Source: JBJHAX01 sp050480705
GTDB taxonomy: Bacteria; Actinomycetota; Nitriliruptoria; Nitriliruptorales; Nitriliruptoraceae
NCBI GenBank assembly: GCA_050480705.1
Contig: JBJHAX010000012.1
Span: forward strand, 1 to 59,783
DNA length: 59,783 nt
Direction of reading: 5' to 3'
Part shown: positions 24,385 to 33,507 of the stretch, piece after piece
How the letters are laid out: each line of letters begins with the position of its first letter
Numbering within the stretch: position 1 is the stretch's first letter
The notes under the pieces: model-generated
Told to the model about the DNA's origin: nothing
The model's database searches: none
Seen by the model: the letters and a program-made list of their open reading frames with translations, nothing else
Program-made: the position numbers and the translations under genes

Positions 24385-25713
24385 ATGTCCGATACCACCG
24401 CAAGCACGTCCGAAACGTCCGGGGGCTCCGGCCGGCGCAACGCGCTCGTCGCTGCGCTGGTCGTCGTGCTCGTCGCCCTCGCTGTCTACGCGTTCGCGGG
24501 TACGCGCGGCGCGGCGGCCGCCGGTCACGAGATCTGGTCGCTCGACCAGGGCACGGATCGCATCCACGTGTACGACGCCGACCACGAACAGGTCGCCGTC
24601 ATCGACGTCAGCCCAGCGGCGCTGCGCACGGTCAACCCCGACTTCGATCCCGAAGCCGGCCGCACGGTGCCCCACATGATCGACTTCGACTCCCAGGACC
24701 GCTTCGCGTTCGTGGCCGCGACCGCCGGTGGCGCCACGATCGTGCTGGACGCGGTCGCGCGCGAGGTCGTCGCCGTCCTGCTCACCGGTGGCGGCAGCCA
24801 CATGGCCGCCGTCACACCTGAGGACGACGCCGTCTGGGTCGCTGCAATCGGAGCGCAGCAACTGGTCGAGATTCCCCTCGACCTCGACGCCGACGAACCC
24901 GCCTTCGAGATCGGCCGGATCGTCGGGGTCGAGGAAGCACTCGCCGACACCGGCTACGAATGGCCGTCGCACTCGCCGGTGTGCCACGACTACGACGCCC
25001 AGGGGCGTGCGTGGGTGACGCTCGGCCCGGGCATCGAACAGGGAGGACTGTTCGTGTTCGACCCTGACACCGCCGAGGTCGTTCATGCGTGGGACCCCGA
25101 GATCGTGCGTGCCAACTGCGGAATCGGCTTCACCGACGACAACGCGCATGCGCTCGCGAACTGGTCCGGCCGCTTCGGCGCGGATGTCGATGACGAGGAA
25201 GGCGAGTGGTACGTGTTCGACACCGGCACGTTCGAACTCGTCCAGACCGCGACTTCCGACGGCGTCGATGCGCACGGTCTGCGGATCACACCGGACGGGG
25301 ACGTCTTCTGGCAGGTGAACCGCGGAACGGGTGACGGCCAGGTCATCGACGCGGGAACCTTCGAGGTCGTGGCGTCACTCGATGCCGGCGACACCCCCGA
25401 CATCCTGGACTTCTCACCTGACGGCACGCTGGCCTACATCACCCAGCGCGGACCGAACCCGCTGTCAGGCGATCCCCACGTCGCGGTCGGTGACCGCGCG
25501 GGTGTGCTGATCGTCGACGTCGAGACGCGCGAGCACGTCGGCCGCCTCGACCCGGCGGAGGTGGTCTCGGCAGACGGCGAGATCCTCAACGACGTGCACG
25601 GCATCGGCGTGCGGACCACGACCGGTGAGGAGCGTGTCGTCGTCGCGGCGCCCGCAGGCGCGGCCGTGGCGGCTCCGGTCGCGTTCAGCTGCCACCTGCT
25701 CACGACCGCCTGA
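24385..25713 (+). CDS. Membrane-anchored or secreted beta-propeller (YncE/YVTN-like) protein
   Basis: 442 residues. After a Ser/Thr-rich start, one hydrophobic segment (ALVAALVVVLVALAVYAFAG) anchors or exports the protein. The rest is built of repeats with strand patterns such as DRIHVYDADHEQVAVIDVSPAA, GLFVFDPDTAEVVHAWDPE, WYVFDTGTFELVQTATSDGV, GQVIDAGTFEVVASLDAG and GVLIVDVETREHVGRLDPAEV, typical of seven-bladed propellers of the YncE/YVTN type. There are no clear active-site residues. ATG 24385 has GAGGAACAACGACG before it. It is convergent with the TetR gene and a GC hairpin lies between them. Substrate unknown. Confidence 0.82.
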   Translation: MSDTTASTSETSGGSGRRNALVAALVVVLVALAVYAFAGTRGAAAAGHEIWSLDQGTDRIHVYDADHEQVAVIDVSPAALRTVNPDFDPEAGRTVPHMIDFDSQDRFAFVAATAGGATIVLDAVAREVVAVLLTGGGSHMAAVTPEDDAVWVAAIGAQQLVEIPLDLDADEPAFEIGRIVGVEEALADTGYEWPSHSPVCHDYDAQGRAWVTLGPGIEQGGLFVFDPDTAEVVHAWDPEIVRANCGIGFTDDNAHALANWSGRFGADVDDEEGEWYVFDTGTFELVQTATSDGVDAHGLRITPDGDVFWQVNRGTGDGQVIDAGTFEVVASLDAGDTPDILDFSPDGTLAYITQRGPNPLSGDPHVAVGDRAGVLIVDVETREHVGRLDPAEVVSADGEILNDVHGIGVRTTTGEERVVVAAPAGAAVAAPVAFSCHLLTTA

Positions 25714-25729
25714 GCCTCGACCCCGAGGC
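25714..25729. terminator. Candidate bidirectional hairpin between convergent genes
   Basis: GCCTCG (25714-25719), loop ACCC, CGAGGC (25724-25729), directly after the propeller stop codon and 15 bp before the stop of the TetR gene. Six base pairs and no T-run, so it is a weak candidate. Confidence 0.35.
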
Positions 25730-25744
25730 GGGGAACGCGTCAAA

Positions 25745-26368
25745 TCACTCGCTGCCGTCGAGAACGGCATCGGCCAGCGCCGGCATGGTGCGCAGATACA
25801 GGTCGATGCGGCGCTCGGCGGCAGCAGTGTCGCGTTGCACGACATGGTGCAGGATCAGCCCGTCCATCGTCGCGGCGAGGTACCGGGCGAGGTCGTCGAC
25901 GGTCGTGGTGTCGCTGTCGACGTCGGGGACACGTTCGAGGACGAGCCGTACCGCGCGTGCCATCCGTTCGTACTGCAGCTCGGCGAGTTCGCGCAGTGAC
26001 GGTTCGCGCAGGGCGTGAACCGTGAGTTCGTACTGGGCGAGCTGCAGGTCCGGGGTCGCTTCGATGAACGCCCAGAACGAGCGGATGACGCGCTCGGCTG
26101 CCTGTTCGAGCCCGTGGTCGGAGGATGCGCCGGTCGCGTCGAGCAGGACCTCTTCGATCCCGTCCGAGAAGCGCTCGATAACCGCACGCAGCAGGTCGTC
26201 CTTGCTGTCGAACGCGTAGTGGAAGGCGCCGAGCGCCAGTCCTGCACGTTCGGTGATCCTCCGGGTCGTCGCGGCGCCGAATCCTTCCGACGCGAGCACG
26301 GCGATGGTTGCGTCGATGAGTTCCTCGCGACGTTCGCCGACCGGCCGGCGTTCCTGTTGGTCGCCCAA
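25745..26368 (-). CDS. TetR family transcriptional regulator
   Basis: 207 residues. The N-terminal helix-turn-helix is ELIDATIAVLASEGFGAATT, RRITERAGLALGAFHYAFDSKDDL, typical TetR. The remaining helices form the ligand and dimer domain. The start is TTG 26368: a very strong GGGAGGGGG lies just upstream, and no ATG fits. It is divergent from threonine dehydratase with 126 bp between starts, and a nearly perfect inverted repeat lies at 26430-26452, covering its own likely promoter (CTGACG-16-TACGCT on the minus strand). Self-repression and control of the divergent gene are inferred; the ligand is unknown. Confidence 0.92.
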   Translation of the reverse strand: MGDQQERRPVGERREELIDATIAVLASEGFGAATTRRITERAGLALGAFHYAFDSKDDLLRAVIERFSDGIEEVLLDATGASSDHGLEQAAERVIRSFWAFIEATPDLQLAQYELTVHALREPSLRELAELQYERMARAVRLVLERVPDVDSDTTTVDDLARYLAATMDGLILHHVVQRDTAAAERRIDLYLRTMPALADAVLDGSE

Positions 26369-26429
26369 CGCCCCCTCCCCTCTTGCCCCGGCCCGTTCGT
26401 TCCCGACTGTGAACGCGCCGTAAAGCGTA

Positions 26430-26452
26430 CCTCACGGTGAGTGACCGTCAGG
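26430..26452. promoter_or_regulatory. Candidate TetR operator (inverted repeat) in the tetR/threonine dehydratase gap
   Basis: CCTCACGGT (26430-26438), five-base spacer, ACCGTCAGG (26444-26452): eight of nine positions pair. It sits between a TACGCT -10 for the TetR gene (minus strand, 26429-26424) and a TAGGGT -10 for threonine dehydratase (26459-26464), overlapping both promoters. Confidence 0.5.
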
Positions 26453-26494
26453 GTCGTCTAGGGTGCGGATTTCCGTGTTCGCGAGGGAGTGGCT

Positions 26495-27493
26495 GTGCCG
26501 GAGATCACGCTCGACGACGTTCTCGCAGCGCATCGGCGTCTCGGCGACGTCGTGCATCGGACGCCCGTCATGTCGAGCCGGACCTTCGACGAGCACGCCG
26601 ATGCGTCGCTGCTTCTCAAGCTCGAGTCGTTCCAGCGCACCGGTTCCTTCAAGCTGCGAGGCGCGTGGAACCGGATCGCGACGCTCCCCGGTGATGCTCA
26701 TGCCGGCGTGCTGGCCTTCTCGTCGGGCAATCACGCGCAGGCGGTCGCATTCGCCGCAGGATCGGCCGGACGCAGTGCGACCATCGTCATGCCCGAGGAC
26801 GTTGCGGCGATCAAACTCGCTGCGACCCGTGCCTACGGGGCCGAGGTCGTCACCTACGACCGGGTGCGGGGCGATCGGGAGAAGATCGCTGCCCAGCTCG
26901 CGGAGGAACGCGGTCTGACCCTGGTGCGTCCGTACGACGACGACGCGGTGATGGCCGGCCAGGGAACGCTCGCCGTCGAACTCGTGGAGGACGCCGGGCC
27001 GATCGACGTGCTCGTCGCACCTGTAGGCGGCGGTGGCCTCATCGCGGGGTGCGCCACTGCAGTCAAGGGCCTGGCGCCGGCCACACGCGTGGTTGGGGTC
27101 GAGCCGGCCGCGCGCGACGTCACCGCCCGCTCGGTTCGTGAGGGCCGGCGGCTGACCGTCGACGTTCCGGAAACGATCGCAGACGGGTTGCAGGCGACGT
27201 CACCCGGTGAGCGGACCTTCGAGATCAACCGCCGCCTGGTGGACGAGTTCGTCGCGGTCTCCGACGCCGAGATCGCGGACACGATGCGGCTGCTGTTCGA
27301 GCGCATGAAGGTGGTCGTGGAACCGAGCGGGGCGACGGCGCTCGCTGCAGTCCTCGCCGGCAAGATCGACGTGCGAGGCGCTCGTGTCGGCGTCGTCGTC
27401 TCGGGCGGCAACGTCGACGCCGCCAGGTTCCACGACGTCGTCGCCGATGTGCAGGCTCAGGCGTCGCCAGCGATCAGTTTGCGGACCACGTAG
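26495..27493 (+). CDS. Threonine/serine dehydratase, short form without ACT domain
   Basis: 332 residues, PLP fold type II. The Schiff-base Lys is in the motif TGSFKLRGAWN (about residue 52); the SGNHAQAVAFAAG segment and the Gly loop GGGGLIAGCATA bind the cofactor; the family end SGGNVDAARF is present. There is no C-terminal ACT domain, so it is the catabolic (TdcB-like) type rather than the feedback-regulated biosynthetic IlvA. GTG 26495 has GAGGGA at good spacing; GTG 26489 is also possible. Divergent from the TetR gene and probably controlled by it. Product 2-ketobutyrate leads to propionyl-CoA, which the prp operon in this window could consume. The 3' end overlaps the acnA end by 37 bases. 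Confidence 0.93.
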   Translation: MPEITLDDVLAAHRRLGDVVHRTPVMSSRTFDEHADASLLLKLESFQRTGSFKLRGAWNRIATLPGDAHAGVLAFSSGNHAQAVAFAAGSAGRSATIVMPEDVAAIKLAATRAYGAEVVTYDRVRGDREKIAAQLAEERGLTLVRPYDDDAVMAGQGTLAVELVEDAGPIDVLVAPVGGGGLIAGCATAVKGLAPATRVVGVEPAARDVTARSVREGRRLTVDVPETIADGLQATSPGERTFEINRRLVDEFVAVSDAEIADTMRLLFERMKVVVEPSGATALAAVLAGKIDVRGARVGVVVSGGNVDAARFHDVVADVQAQASPAISLRTT

Positions 27494-30225
27494 TCGAGAA
27501 TGCCGCCGTTGCGGTAGTAGTCGGCTTCGAGCGCGGTGTCGATGCGCACCGTCGCGACGAACTCCTTGTCATCGGCGCGGACGGTCACCTCGCGGGGAAG
27601 CTCGTCGCCAGTGAGGCCGACGACGTCGATGACTTCCTCACCGGTGATGCCCAGCGTCTCGAAGGTGGCCCCTTCGGGCAGCTGCAGTGGGAGAATGCCC
27701 ATGCCGATCAGGTTCGAGCGATGGATCCGCTCGAACGATTCGGCGATGACGGCGCGCACCCCGAGCAGCTTCGGTGCCTTTGCTGCCCAGTCGCGTGACG
27801 ACCCCGACCCGTACTCCTTGCCGCCGAGCACGACGAGCGGCGTGCCTTCGTCGGCATAGCGCTGGGCGGCATCGAAGATCGTCATCTGCTCGCGTTCGGG
27901 CAGCTTCAACGTCCAGCCGCCCTCGACACCCGGAACGAGGTGGTTGCGCAGGCGGATGTTGGCGAACCCGCCACGCATCATCACCTCGTGGTTGCCGCGC
28001 CGGGACCCGTACGAGTTGAAGTCCTTGGGCTCGACGCCGTGCTCCATCAGGTAGCGCCCGGCCGGCGAGTCCTGCTGGATCGCGCCGGCAGGTGAGATGT
28101 GGTCCGTCGTGACGCTGTCACCGAGCAGCGCGAGCACCCGCGCTCCCGTGATGTCGGCAACAGGTGCCGGTTCGATCGACAGGTCGTCCCAGAACGGTGC
28201 TTTTTGCACGTAGGTCGACGATTCGTCCCACGGTGAGTCGTCCGCCGACGGGATCTCGAGACCCTGCCACCGTTCGTCCCCGAGATGAACATCGGCGTAA
28301 CGCTCGAGGAACATCTCGGACTGGACCGTCTCTTCGATCAGTCGTTCGATCTCCTCCGACGACGGCCAGATGTCCTTGAGGAACACCGGTGCGCCGTCGG
28401 GGTCCGTGCCGAGCGGCTCGTTGAAGAGGTCGACGTCCATCGATCCGGCGATCGCGTAGGCGACGACCAGCGGTGGCGACGCGAGATAGTTGAGCTTCAC
28501 GTCGGGGTTGATGCGGCCCTCGAAGTTCCGGTTGCCGCTGAGCACCGCCGCGGCAGCGATGTCGTTCTCGGAGATCGCCGCCGAGATCCGAGGGTCGAGC
28601 GGACCCGAGTTGCCGATGCAGGTCGTGCACCCGAACCCGACGAGGTTGAAGCGCAGCTTCTCGAGGTACGGCAGCAGGCCCGCACGCTCGTAGTAGTCCA
28701 TGACGACCTTCGAGCCGGGAGCCAGCGACGTCTTGACCCACGGTTGTGACGTCAGGCCCCGCTCGACGGCGTTTCGGGCCAGCAGTCCGGCGGCGAGCAT
28801 CACCTGGGGATTGGAGGTGTTCGTGCAACTCGTGATCGCCGCGATCACGACGTGGCCGTGATCGAGCGTGAAGCTCGCGCCGTCCTCCAGGGCCACCGGC
28901 ACGGATGCATGCACCCGATCGTTGGGTGCCGCCAGCGGGATCGGTTCTCCGTCGGTGTCGTGGGCGCCGCCGGGCGGGTCGCTCGCCGGGAAGCTCTCCT
29001 CGACGGCCGGGTCGGCGGGGGGACCCACCGGCGCCGCCGGGTCGACGAAGCGCTCCAATGCACCTCGAAATGCAGGTTTGGCGTCGGTGAGCGGGATGCG
29101 GTCCTGCGGGCGGCTGGGTCCGGCCAGGCTCGGAACGACCGTCGACAGGTCGAGCTCCAGGCGCTCGGCGTAGGCCGGCTCGACGGCCGGATCGTGGAAG
29201 AGCCCCTGTTCCTTCGCGTAGGCCTCGACGAGTTCGATCGTCGCCGCAGGGCGTCCGGTGTGGCGCAGATAACGCAACGTCTCGTCGTCGATCGGGAAGA
29301 TCGCGACGGTCGAGCCGTACTCAGGAGACATGTTGCCGATGGTCGCCCGGTTCGCGAGCGGGACCTGCGCCACGCCTGGCCCGTAGAACTCGACGAACTT
29401 GCCGACGACGCCGTTGCTGCGCAGCAGTTCGGTGATGGTGAGCACGAGATCGGTCGCGGTGGTCCCCTCGGGAAGCTCGCCGGAGAGCTTCATGCCGACG
29501 ACCTTGGGCAGCAGCATCGAGATCGGCTGCCCGAGCATCGCCGCCTCGGCCTCGATGCCCCCCACGCCCCATCCGAGCACACCCAGGCCGTTGATCATCG
29601 GGGTGTGGCTGTCGAGACCGACGAGGGTGTCGGGGTAGGCGCGCCCTTCGTCGTCGGTGAACACCACGTTCGAGAGGTACTCGAGATTGATCTGGTGGAC
29701 GATGCCGGTGCTCGGCGGCACGACCTTGAGGCTCTCGAAGGCCGCGGCCCCCCAGCGGATGAAGCGGTAGCGCTCGATGTTGCGTTCGAACTCCAGCGTC
29801 GCGTTGAGGTCGAACGCCTGCGGCGTTCCCGCCACCTCGGCGATCACCGAGTGGTCGATCACCAGGTCGGCGGGAACCTTCGGTTCGACGACCGCCGGGT
29901 CGCCCCCGTGTTCGGCGACGGTGTCACGCATCGCGGCGAGGTCAACGATCGACGGCACGCCGGTGAAGTCCTGGAGAAGCACCCGCGCGGGGGTGAAGAG
30001 CGTTTCGAGGTCCGGGGCGGCGACCGGGTCCCAGTCGAGGAAGGAGCGGACGGTCTCCTCGGTGACTCCGCGTCCGTCTTCGTTGCGCAGCAGGTTCTCG
30101 AGCAGGATCCGCAGGGAGTACGGGAGCCGGGCGACGTCGACGCCGGCACGGTCGAGCCTGTGGATCTCGAAGCTGCGGTCACCGACTTCGAGCGTGTCGC
30201 GGGTTCCGAAGCTGTTGCTGCTCAT
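27457..30225 (-). CDS. acnA: Aconitate hydratase A
   Basis: 922 residues, full length. The [4Fe-4S] ligands are SCTNTSN and GCTTCIGNSG; the swivel domain is complete (LGDSVTTDHISPAGAI, YGSRRGNHEVMMRGGFAN, GKEYGSGSSRDWAAK). It isomerises citrate and isocitrate in the TCA cycle; in actinobacteria AcnA may also hydrate 2-methyl-cis-aconitate after PrpD, relevant here. ATG 30225 has GGAG before it. Upstream on the same strand are a TACGAT hexamer and a 17-bp palindrome (30269-30285). The 3' end overlaps threonine dehydratase by 37 bases. Confidence 0.97.
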   Translation of the reverse strand: MSSNSFGTRDTLEVGDRSFEIHRLDRAGVDVARLPYSLRILLENLLRNEDGRGVTEETVRSFLDWDPVAAPDLETLFTPARVLLQDFTGVPSIVDLAAMRDTVAEHGGDPAVVEPKVPADLVIDHSVIAEVAGTPQAFDLNATLEFERNIERYRFIRWGAAAFESLKVVPPSTGIVHQINLEYLSNVVFTDDEGRAYPDTLVGLDSHTPMINGLGVLGWGVGGIEAEAAMLGQPISMLLPKVVGMKLSGELPEGTTATDLVLTITELLRSNGVVGKFVEFYGPGVAQVPLANRATIGNMSPEYGSTVAIFPIDDETLRYLRHTGRPAATIELVEAYAKEQGLFHDPAVEPAYAERLELDLSTVVPSLAGPSRPQDRIPLTDAKPAFRGALERFVDPAAPVGPPADPAVEESFPASDPPGGAHDTDGEPIPLAAPNDRVHASVPVALEDGASFTLDHGHVVIAAITSCTNTSNPQVMLAAGLLARNAVERGLTSQPWVKTSLAPGSKVVMDYYERAGLLPYLEKLRFNLVGFGCTTCIGNSGPLDPRISAAISENDIAAAAVLSGNRNFEGRINPDVKLNYLASPPLVVAYAIAGSMDVDLFNEPLGTDPDGAPVFLKDIWPSSEEIERLIEETVQSEMFLERYADVHLGDERWQGLEIPSADDSPWDESSTYVQKAPFWDDLSIEPAPVADITGARVLALLGDSVTTDHISPAGAIQQDSPAGRYLMEHGVEPKDFNSYGSRRGNHEVMMRGGFANIRLRNHLVPGVEGGWTLKLPEREQMTIFDAAQRYADEGTPLVVLGGKEYGSGSSRDWAAKAPKLLGVRAVIAESFERIHRSNLIGMGILPLQLPEGATFETLGITGEEVIDVVGLTGDELPREVTVRADDKEFVATVRIDTALEADYYRNGGILDYVVRKLIAGDA

Positions 30226-30268
30226 GCTGTCGTCTCCAGGAGTCGGTGTGCGACCGGCTCGGCCCCGC

Positions 30269-30285
30269 CCGCCGCGTCGCGGCGG
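30269..30285. promoter_or_regulatory. 17-bp palindrome just downstream of a probable acnA promoter
   Basis: CCGCCGCG-T-CGCGGCGG is a perfect inverted repeat with a single central base. It lies immediately past a TACGAT hexamer (minus strand, 30292-30287), where a repressor or a 5' RNA hairpin could act. No known AcnR or DtxR consensus is visible. Confidence 0.4.
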
Positions 30286-30358
30286 CATCGTACGTCAAAG
30301 GCCCGAGGGCTTCGCAGCCGGTGACATCCGCGGGTCCGTCGTGCCGTGCGGCGCCGCT

Positions 30359-31864
30359 TCACGTGACCCGGAGACGGACCGTGTGGTGCCCCGTCGCGCC
30401 GTCGGGTGCCGGCGGCGCGACCTCACCGGTCTGGGGCAAGCCGTCCGCGTCGATGGCCCGCACATGCAGCGTGTGGTCACCCGCGGTGGCGTCCCAGTCG
30501 AGGCGCCACTGGCGCCAGGTCGTCGACGCGAGGGGTGCGGCGAGCCGAGCGGGTCGCCACGGCCCGTCGTCGACACGCACCTCGACGCCCGTGATGCCGT
30601 GCTCGTCGGACCACGCGACGCCGGCGACCGTCATCGGGCCTGCGGCAACGGACGTCCCCGCGCGTGGCACGTCGATCCGCGACTGCACTTTGATCGGCGC
30701 TTCGCGGGCCCAGCCACGTGGGATCCAGTAGGCGTCGTGGGCATCGAACGTCGTCACCTCTATCTCGGTCAGCCATTTGGTGTCCGAGACGTAGCCGTAC
30801 AGGCCCGCGATGACCAGCCGGACCGGGAAGCCGTGGCGGGCGGGCAGGGGTTCGCCGTTCATCCCGACGGCGACGAGCGCGGGACGCCCGTCGTACACCG
30901 CCTCCACGGGAAAGCCGCTCGTCCATCCGTCGACGGCGCGTCCCACGATCTGGTCGGCTCCCGCATGGACACCCGCTCGATCGAGAACGTCCGCCAGCGG
31001 CACACCGAGCCAGCGGGCGGTGCCGATGAGCTGGCCGCCGACTTCGTTCGACACGCACGCAAGGGTCACGTCGGCCTCGGTGTCGGCGAGTTCGAGCAGT
31101 TCGTCGTAAGCCAGCTCGTACGGGGTGTCGACCATGCCGGAGATCCGGACGCGGTGTCGCTGAGCGTCGAGGCGAGGCACGACGAACGACGTGTCGATGC
31201 GGAAGAAGTCCTCGTTGGGGGTCAGCAGCGGGGTGATGCCGTCGACGTCCAGCATCGTTGCCGCTGACGGTGGAGGCAGCGCATCGGAGGGTTCGGGCAG
31301 GTCGAACGCCGTCGTCGTGGCGGGAGGGCGCAGCATCCGGGTAGCCGCAGCCCCGGCCGCGAGGAGTGCCAGGCCCGCAGCCGTGGCCAGGAATCCCCGA
31401 CGTGTCGAGGCCGTGCCCGCCACCGTGTCTGCACGAACGGCGCCGGGCGTTCCGGTGGGGACGACCAGGCCCAGGAGCAGCACGCTTCCGGTGAGCGCAC
31501 CGAGCGACGGGGCGACGATCGCAGTCAGCAGCGGGGTCGCCACATCGAGGATCCCGGCGGTCATACCCAGGACGCCGAGACTGACGACGATCGCGACTGC
31601 GCGGTGTGGACGGCTCGCTGCGAGGTGACCTGCGGCGACGCCTGCCGCGGCCAAGGCGACGAGCATGACGGACAGCAATGCCGTGCGGCTGCCCGATCCG
31701 AGCACGTCGATCGCGAACCGGACGGCAGCCGCGGGTGCCGCATCGATCGCGACGTCGCCGACAGCGCTCAGGATCCTGCGTCCCCCGGGCAGGCCGAGGG
31801 CGGCGAGTTCGGTCACGGCGACCGCCGCGGCGGTGGCGGCGAGTCCCGCGCGGGAAGGGGTCAC
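30359..31864 (-). CDS. Membrane-anchored molybdopterin oxidoreductase (sulfite oxidase/YedY family)
   Basis: 501 residues. Five to six hydrophobic segments fill residues 1-180, with a Tat-like STRRGFLATAAG start to the soluble part at about residue 153. The catalytic domain has the Mo-coordinating Cys in TLACVSNEVGG and the pocket segments RWLGVPLADVLDRAG, ARHGFPVRLVIAGLYGY and SDTKWLTEIEV. The C-terminal part (VAWSDEHGITGVEVRVDDGPW, WRQWRLDWDATAGDHTL) matches the Mo-co dimerisation domain. Substrate unknown: sulfite oxidase or YedY/MsrP-like reductase. GTG 31864 lacks a Shine-Dalgarno; TACGAT ends six bases before it. The upstream FMN-type oxidase gene ends 19 bp away, so co-transcription is also possible. 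Confidence 0.9.
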   Translation of the reverse strand: MTPSRAGLAATAAAVAVTELAALGLPGGRRILSAVGDVAIDAAPAAAVRFAIDVLGSGSRTALLSVMLVALAAAGVAAGHLAASRPHRAVAIVVSLGVLGMTAGILDVATPLLTAIVAPSLGALTGSVLLLGLVVPTGTPGAVRADTVAGTASTRRGFLATAAGLALLAAGAAATRMLRPPATTTAFDLPEPSDALPPPSAATMLDVDGITPLLTPNEDFFRIDTSFVVPRLDAQRHRVRISGMVDTPYELAYDELLELADTEADVTLACVSNEVGGQLIGTARWLGVPLADVLDRAGVHAGADQIVGRAVDGWTSGFPVEAVYDGRPALVAVGMNGEPLPARHGFPVRLVIAGLYGYVSDTKWLTEIEVTTFDAHDAYWIPRGWAREAPIKVQSRIDVPRAGTSVAAGPMTVAGVAWSDEHGITGVEVRVDDGPWRPARLAAPLASTTWRQWRLDWDATAGDHTLHVRAIDADGLPQTGEVAPPAPDGATGHHTVRLRVT

Positions 31865-31870
31865 CGGGGA

Positions 31871-31876
31871 ATCGTA
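31871..31876 (-). promoter_or_regulatory. -10 hexamer TACGAT six bases before a GTG start
   Basis: TACGAT (minus strand) ends six bases before the GTG at 31864, in the 19-bp gap after the preceding gene. It would start the message at the GTG. Weaker than the other cases because the gene may also be read from the upstream gene. Confidence 0.35.
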
Positions 31877-31883
31877 CGTGGCC

Positions 31884-32345
31884 TCAACGGTGGTGGATCT
31901 CCAGCATGCCTGGCCGCCAATGGGTGATCACCAGGTGCTCGCCCGTCGACCCGACGACCGTCGTGACGATCTCCGCGACCTCGAGACGAAACCACTCCGC
32001 GCCCAGAGCATCGCCGCCTGCTGCGCCAGCACGGTCGACGCGCACGGCACGTCCGGACAGCTTCGCATCGCCCGACCAGGCAGCCGGGTCGTCGTCATCG
32101 GGGTCCTCGGAATGGGAATGCAGCGCGATGCGTGGATCCCTGAGAAGGTCGCGCGCTTTGACAGCTCCAGGCATCGAGCCGATCAGCACGTCACCGTCGG
32201 CGAATACGACCTCGGTGCCGCTGATGCGGGGTGATCCGTCCCGGCGGAGCGTGGCCATGGTGTGATGGCGATGAGCCGTGAAGCGCTCTTCCACCACGGC
32301 CGCAAGGTCCGGGACCATGCCGACGACGTCCTGCCAGCGGGGCAT
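31884..32345 (-). CDS. Pyridoxamine 5'-phosphate oxidase-like (FMN/F420-type split barrel) protein
   Basis: 153 residues. The split beta-barrel is seen in MATLRRDGSPRISGTEVVFADGDVLIGS, and SMPGAVKARDLLRDPRIALHSHSED is the family pattern for phosphate and flavin contacts. In actinobacteria these small proteins bind FMN or F420, and specific substrates are mostly unknown. ATG 32345 has AGGAGG five bases upstream, so translation is certain to start there. It is divergent from a histidine kinase (184 bp) and lies upstream of the molybdopterin protein on the same strand. Confidence 0.88.
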   Translation of the reverse strand: MPRWQDVVGMVPDLAAVVEERFTAHRHHTMATLRRDGSPRISGTEVVFADGDVLIGSMPGAVKARDLLRDPRIALHSHSEDPDDDDPAAWSGDAKLSGRAVRVDRAGAAGGDALGAEWFRLEVAEIVTTVVGSTGEHLVITHWRPGMLEIHHR

Positions 32346-32529
32346 ACGTCCTCCTGTCGTCCTTCGTCCTCATCCACGCGCGCTCAGCGCACGTGCGGCG
32401 CCGTGTTCCTCGCGTCCCCTGGGCGAATGGTCGAGATTTCTTGTGTGGACAAGCGCATGCGGCGTACCAGGACGCCGGCGAGCCGATGACGATGATGCGA
32501 GCGCATCTTCCCAGTGGGGTGTGACGTCT

Positions 32530-33507
32530 ATGACGGCAAGTGACGGGGATGGCATGCGACCGCTGCGCGCCGGACGGGTCGTCCTCGTGTACCTCGTCGT
32601 TGCGTCGGTGTGGATCGTGTGGAGCAGCGCACTCGTCGACCGCGTCGCAGAACCGCTGGCGATACCGCCCTATCGCCTCGAGATCGCCAAGGGCCTGCTC
32701 TTCGTCGGGGTGACCTCCGGCATCCTGTACATCGCGTTGCGCCGCTGGTCCAAACGAGTGCGTGCCGCGGCTCTCGCGGAGGTCGAATCGGCGGAGCGCC
32801 TCAGGCGCGTTGACATGATGCGGGCGGCGTTCCTGACCGGCATCTCCCACGAGCTGCGCACGCCCTTGACAGCGATCGCCGGTTATGCCGAGACAATCCA
32901 TCGGCGTGCTGCCGGAATGCCTCCCGAGATGGTCGAGCAACTCGGCCAGCGCCTCGCGCTGAGTGCCGGTCAGCTCGAGCGCCTCGTCGTGGATCTCCTC
33001 GACATCGACCTGTTCGCGCAGGGCCTTCTGCGTCCACGGGCCGCGCCGACCGACCTTCGCGCGCTCGTGCTCCGCGTCGTTGCCAACACTGACCTCGCGG
33101 GACGGCAGGTCCGTGTCGACGGTGATCAGGTGTCTGCAGTCGTCGACGGCGCGAAGATCGAGCGGGCCGTGGCCCACCTGCTCGACAACGTCGCGAGGCA
33201 CACCCCGGATGACACCACCGTGGTGCTTCGCGTGGAATCGCGCGAAGGGGACGAGGTGGCACTTCTCGTCGAGGACGACGGCGCCGGCTTCCCTCCGGCG
33301 GTCGTCGGCGAGCTGTTCGATCCGTTCGTGCAGGGTCCCGAAGCTGCGTCGCAACCGTCACCCGGACTCGGGATCGGACTGACGTTCGTCGCCCAGGTCG
33401 CGGCGCTGCACGGCGGGGTGGCACGGGCCGAGTCGAGCGGTGCAGGCGGTGCGCGGGTGGTCGTGTCCCTGCGCCGGCCGGAGTACGCCTCAGCCGTCGC
33501 CGGGTAG
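32530..33507 (+). CDS. Membrane sensor histidine kinase (orphan)
   Basis: 325 residues. Two membrane segments (VVLVYLVVASVWIVWSSAL, GLLFVGVTSGILYIAL) with a short external loop, so it may sense within the membrane. A HisKA segment with the phospho-acceptor His in GISHELRTPLTAIAGY follows, then the HATPase domain: N box LLDNVARHTPDD, G1 VEDDGAGFPP, G2 GLGIGLTFVAQ. No response regulator is adjacent. ATG 32530 is the start; GTG codons upstream are possible. Its 3' end overlaps a second histidine kinase gene on the other strand by 18 bases. Confidence 0.92.
   Translation: MTASDGDGMRPLRAGRVVLVYLVVASVWIVWSSALVDRVAEPLAIPPYRLEIAKGLLFVGVTSGILYIALRRWSKRVRAAALAEVESAERLRRVDMMRAAFLTGISHELRTPLTAIAGYAETIHRRAAGMPPEMVEQLGQRLALSAGQLERLVVDLLDIDLFAQGLLRPRAAPTDLRALVLRVVANTDLAGRQVRVDGDQVSAVVDGAKIERAVAHLLDNVARHTPDDTTVVLRVESREGDEVALLVEDDGAGFPPAVVGELFDPFVQGPEAASQPSPGLGIGLTFVAQVAALHGGVARAESSGAGGARVVVSLRRPEYASAVAG

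Noticed and set aside
28852..30324. 490-codon plus-strand frame
   Set aside because: Shadow of acnA.
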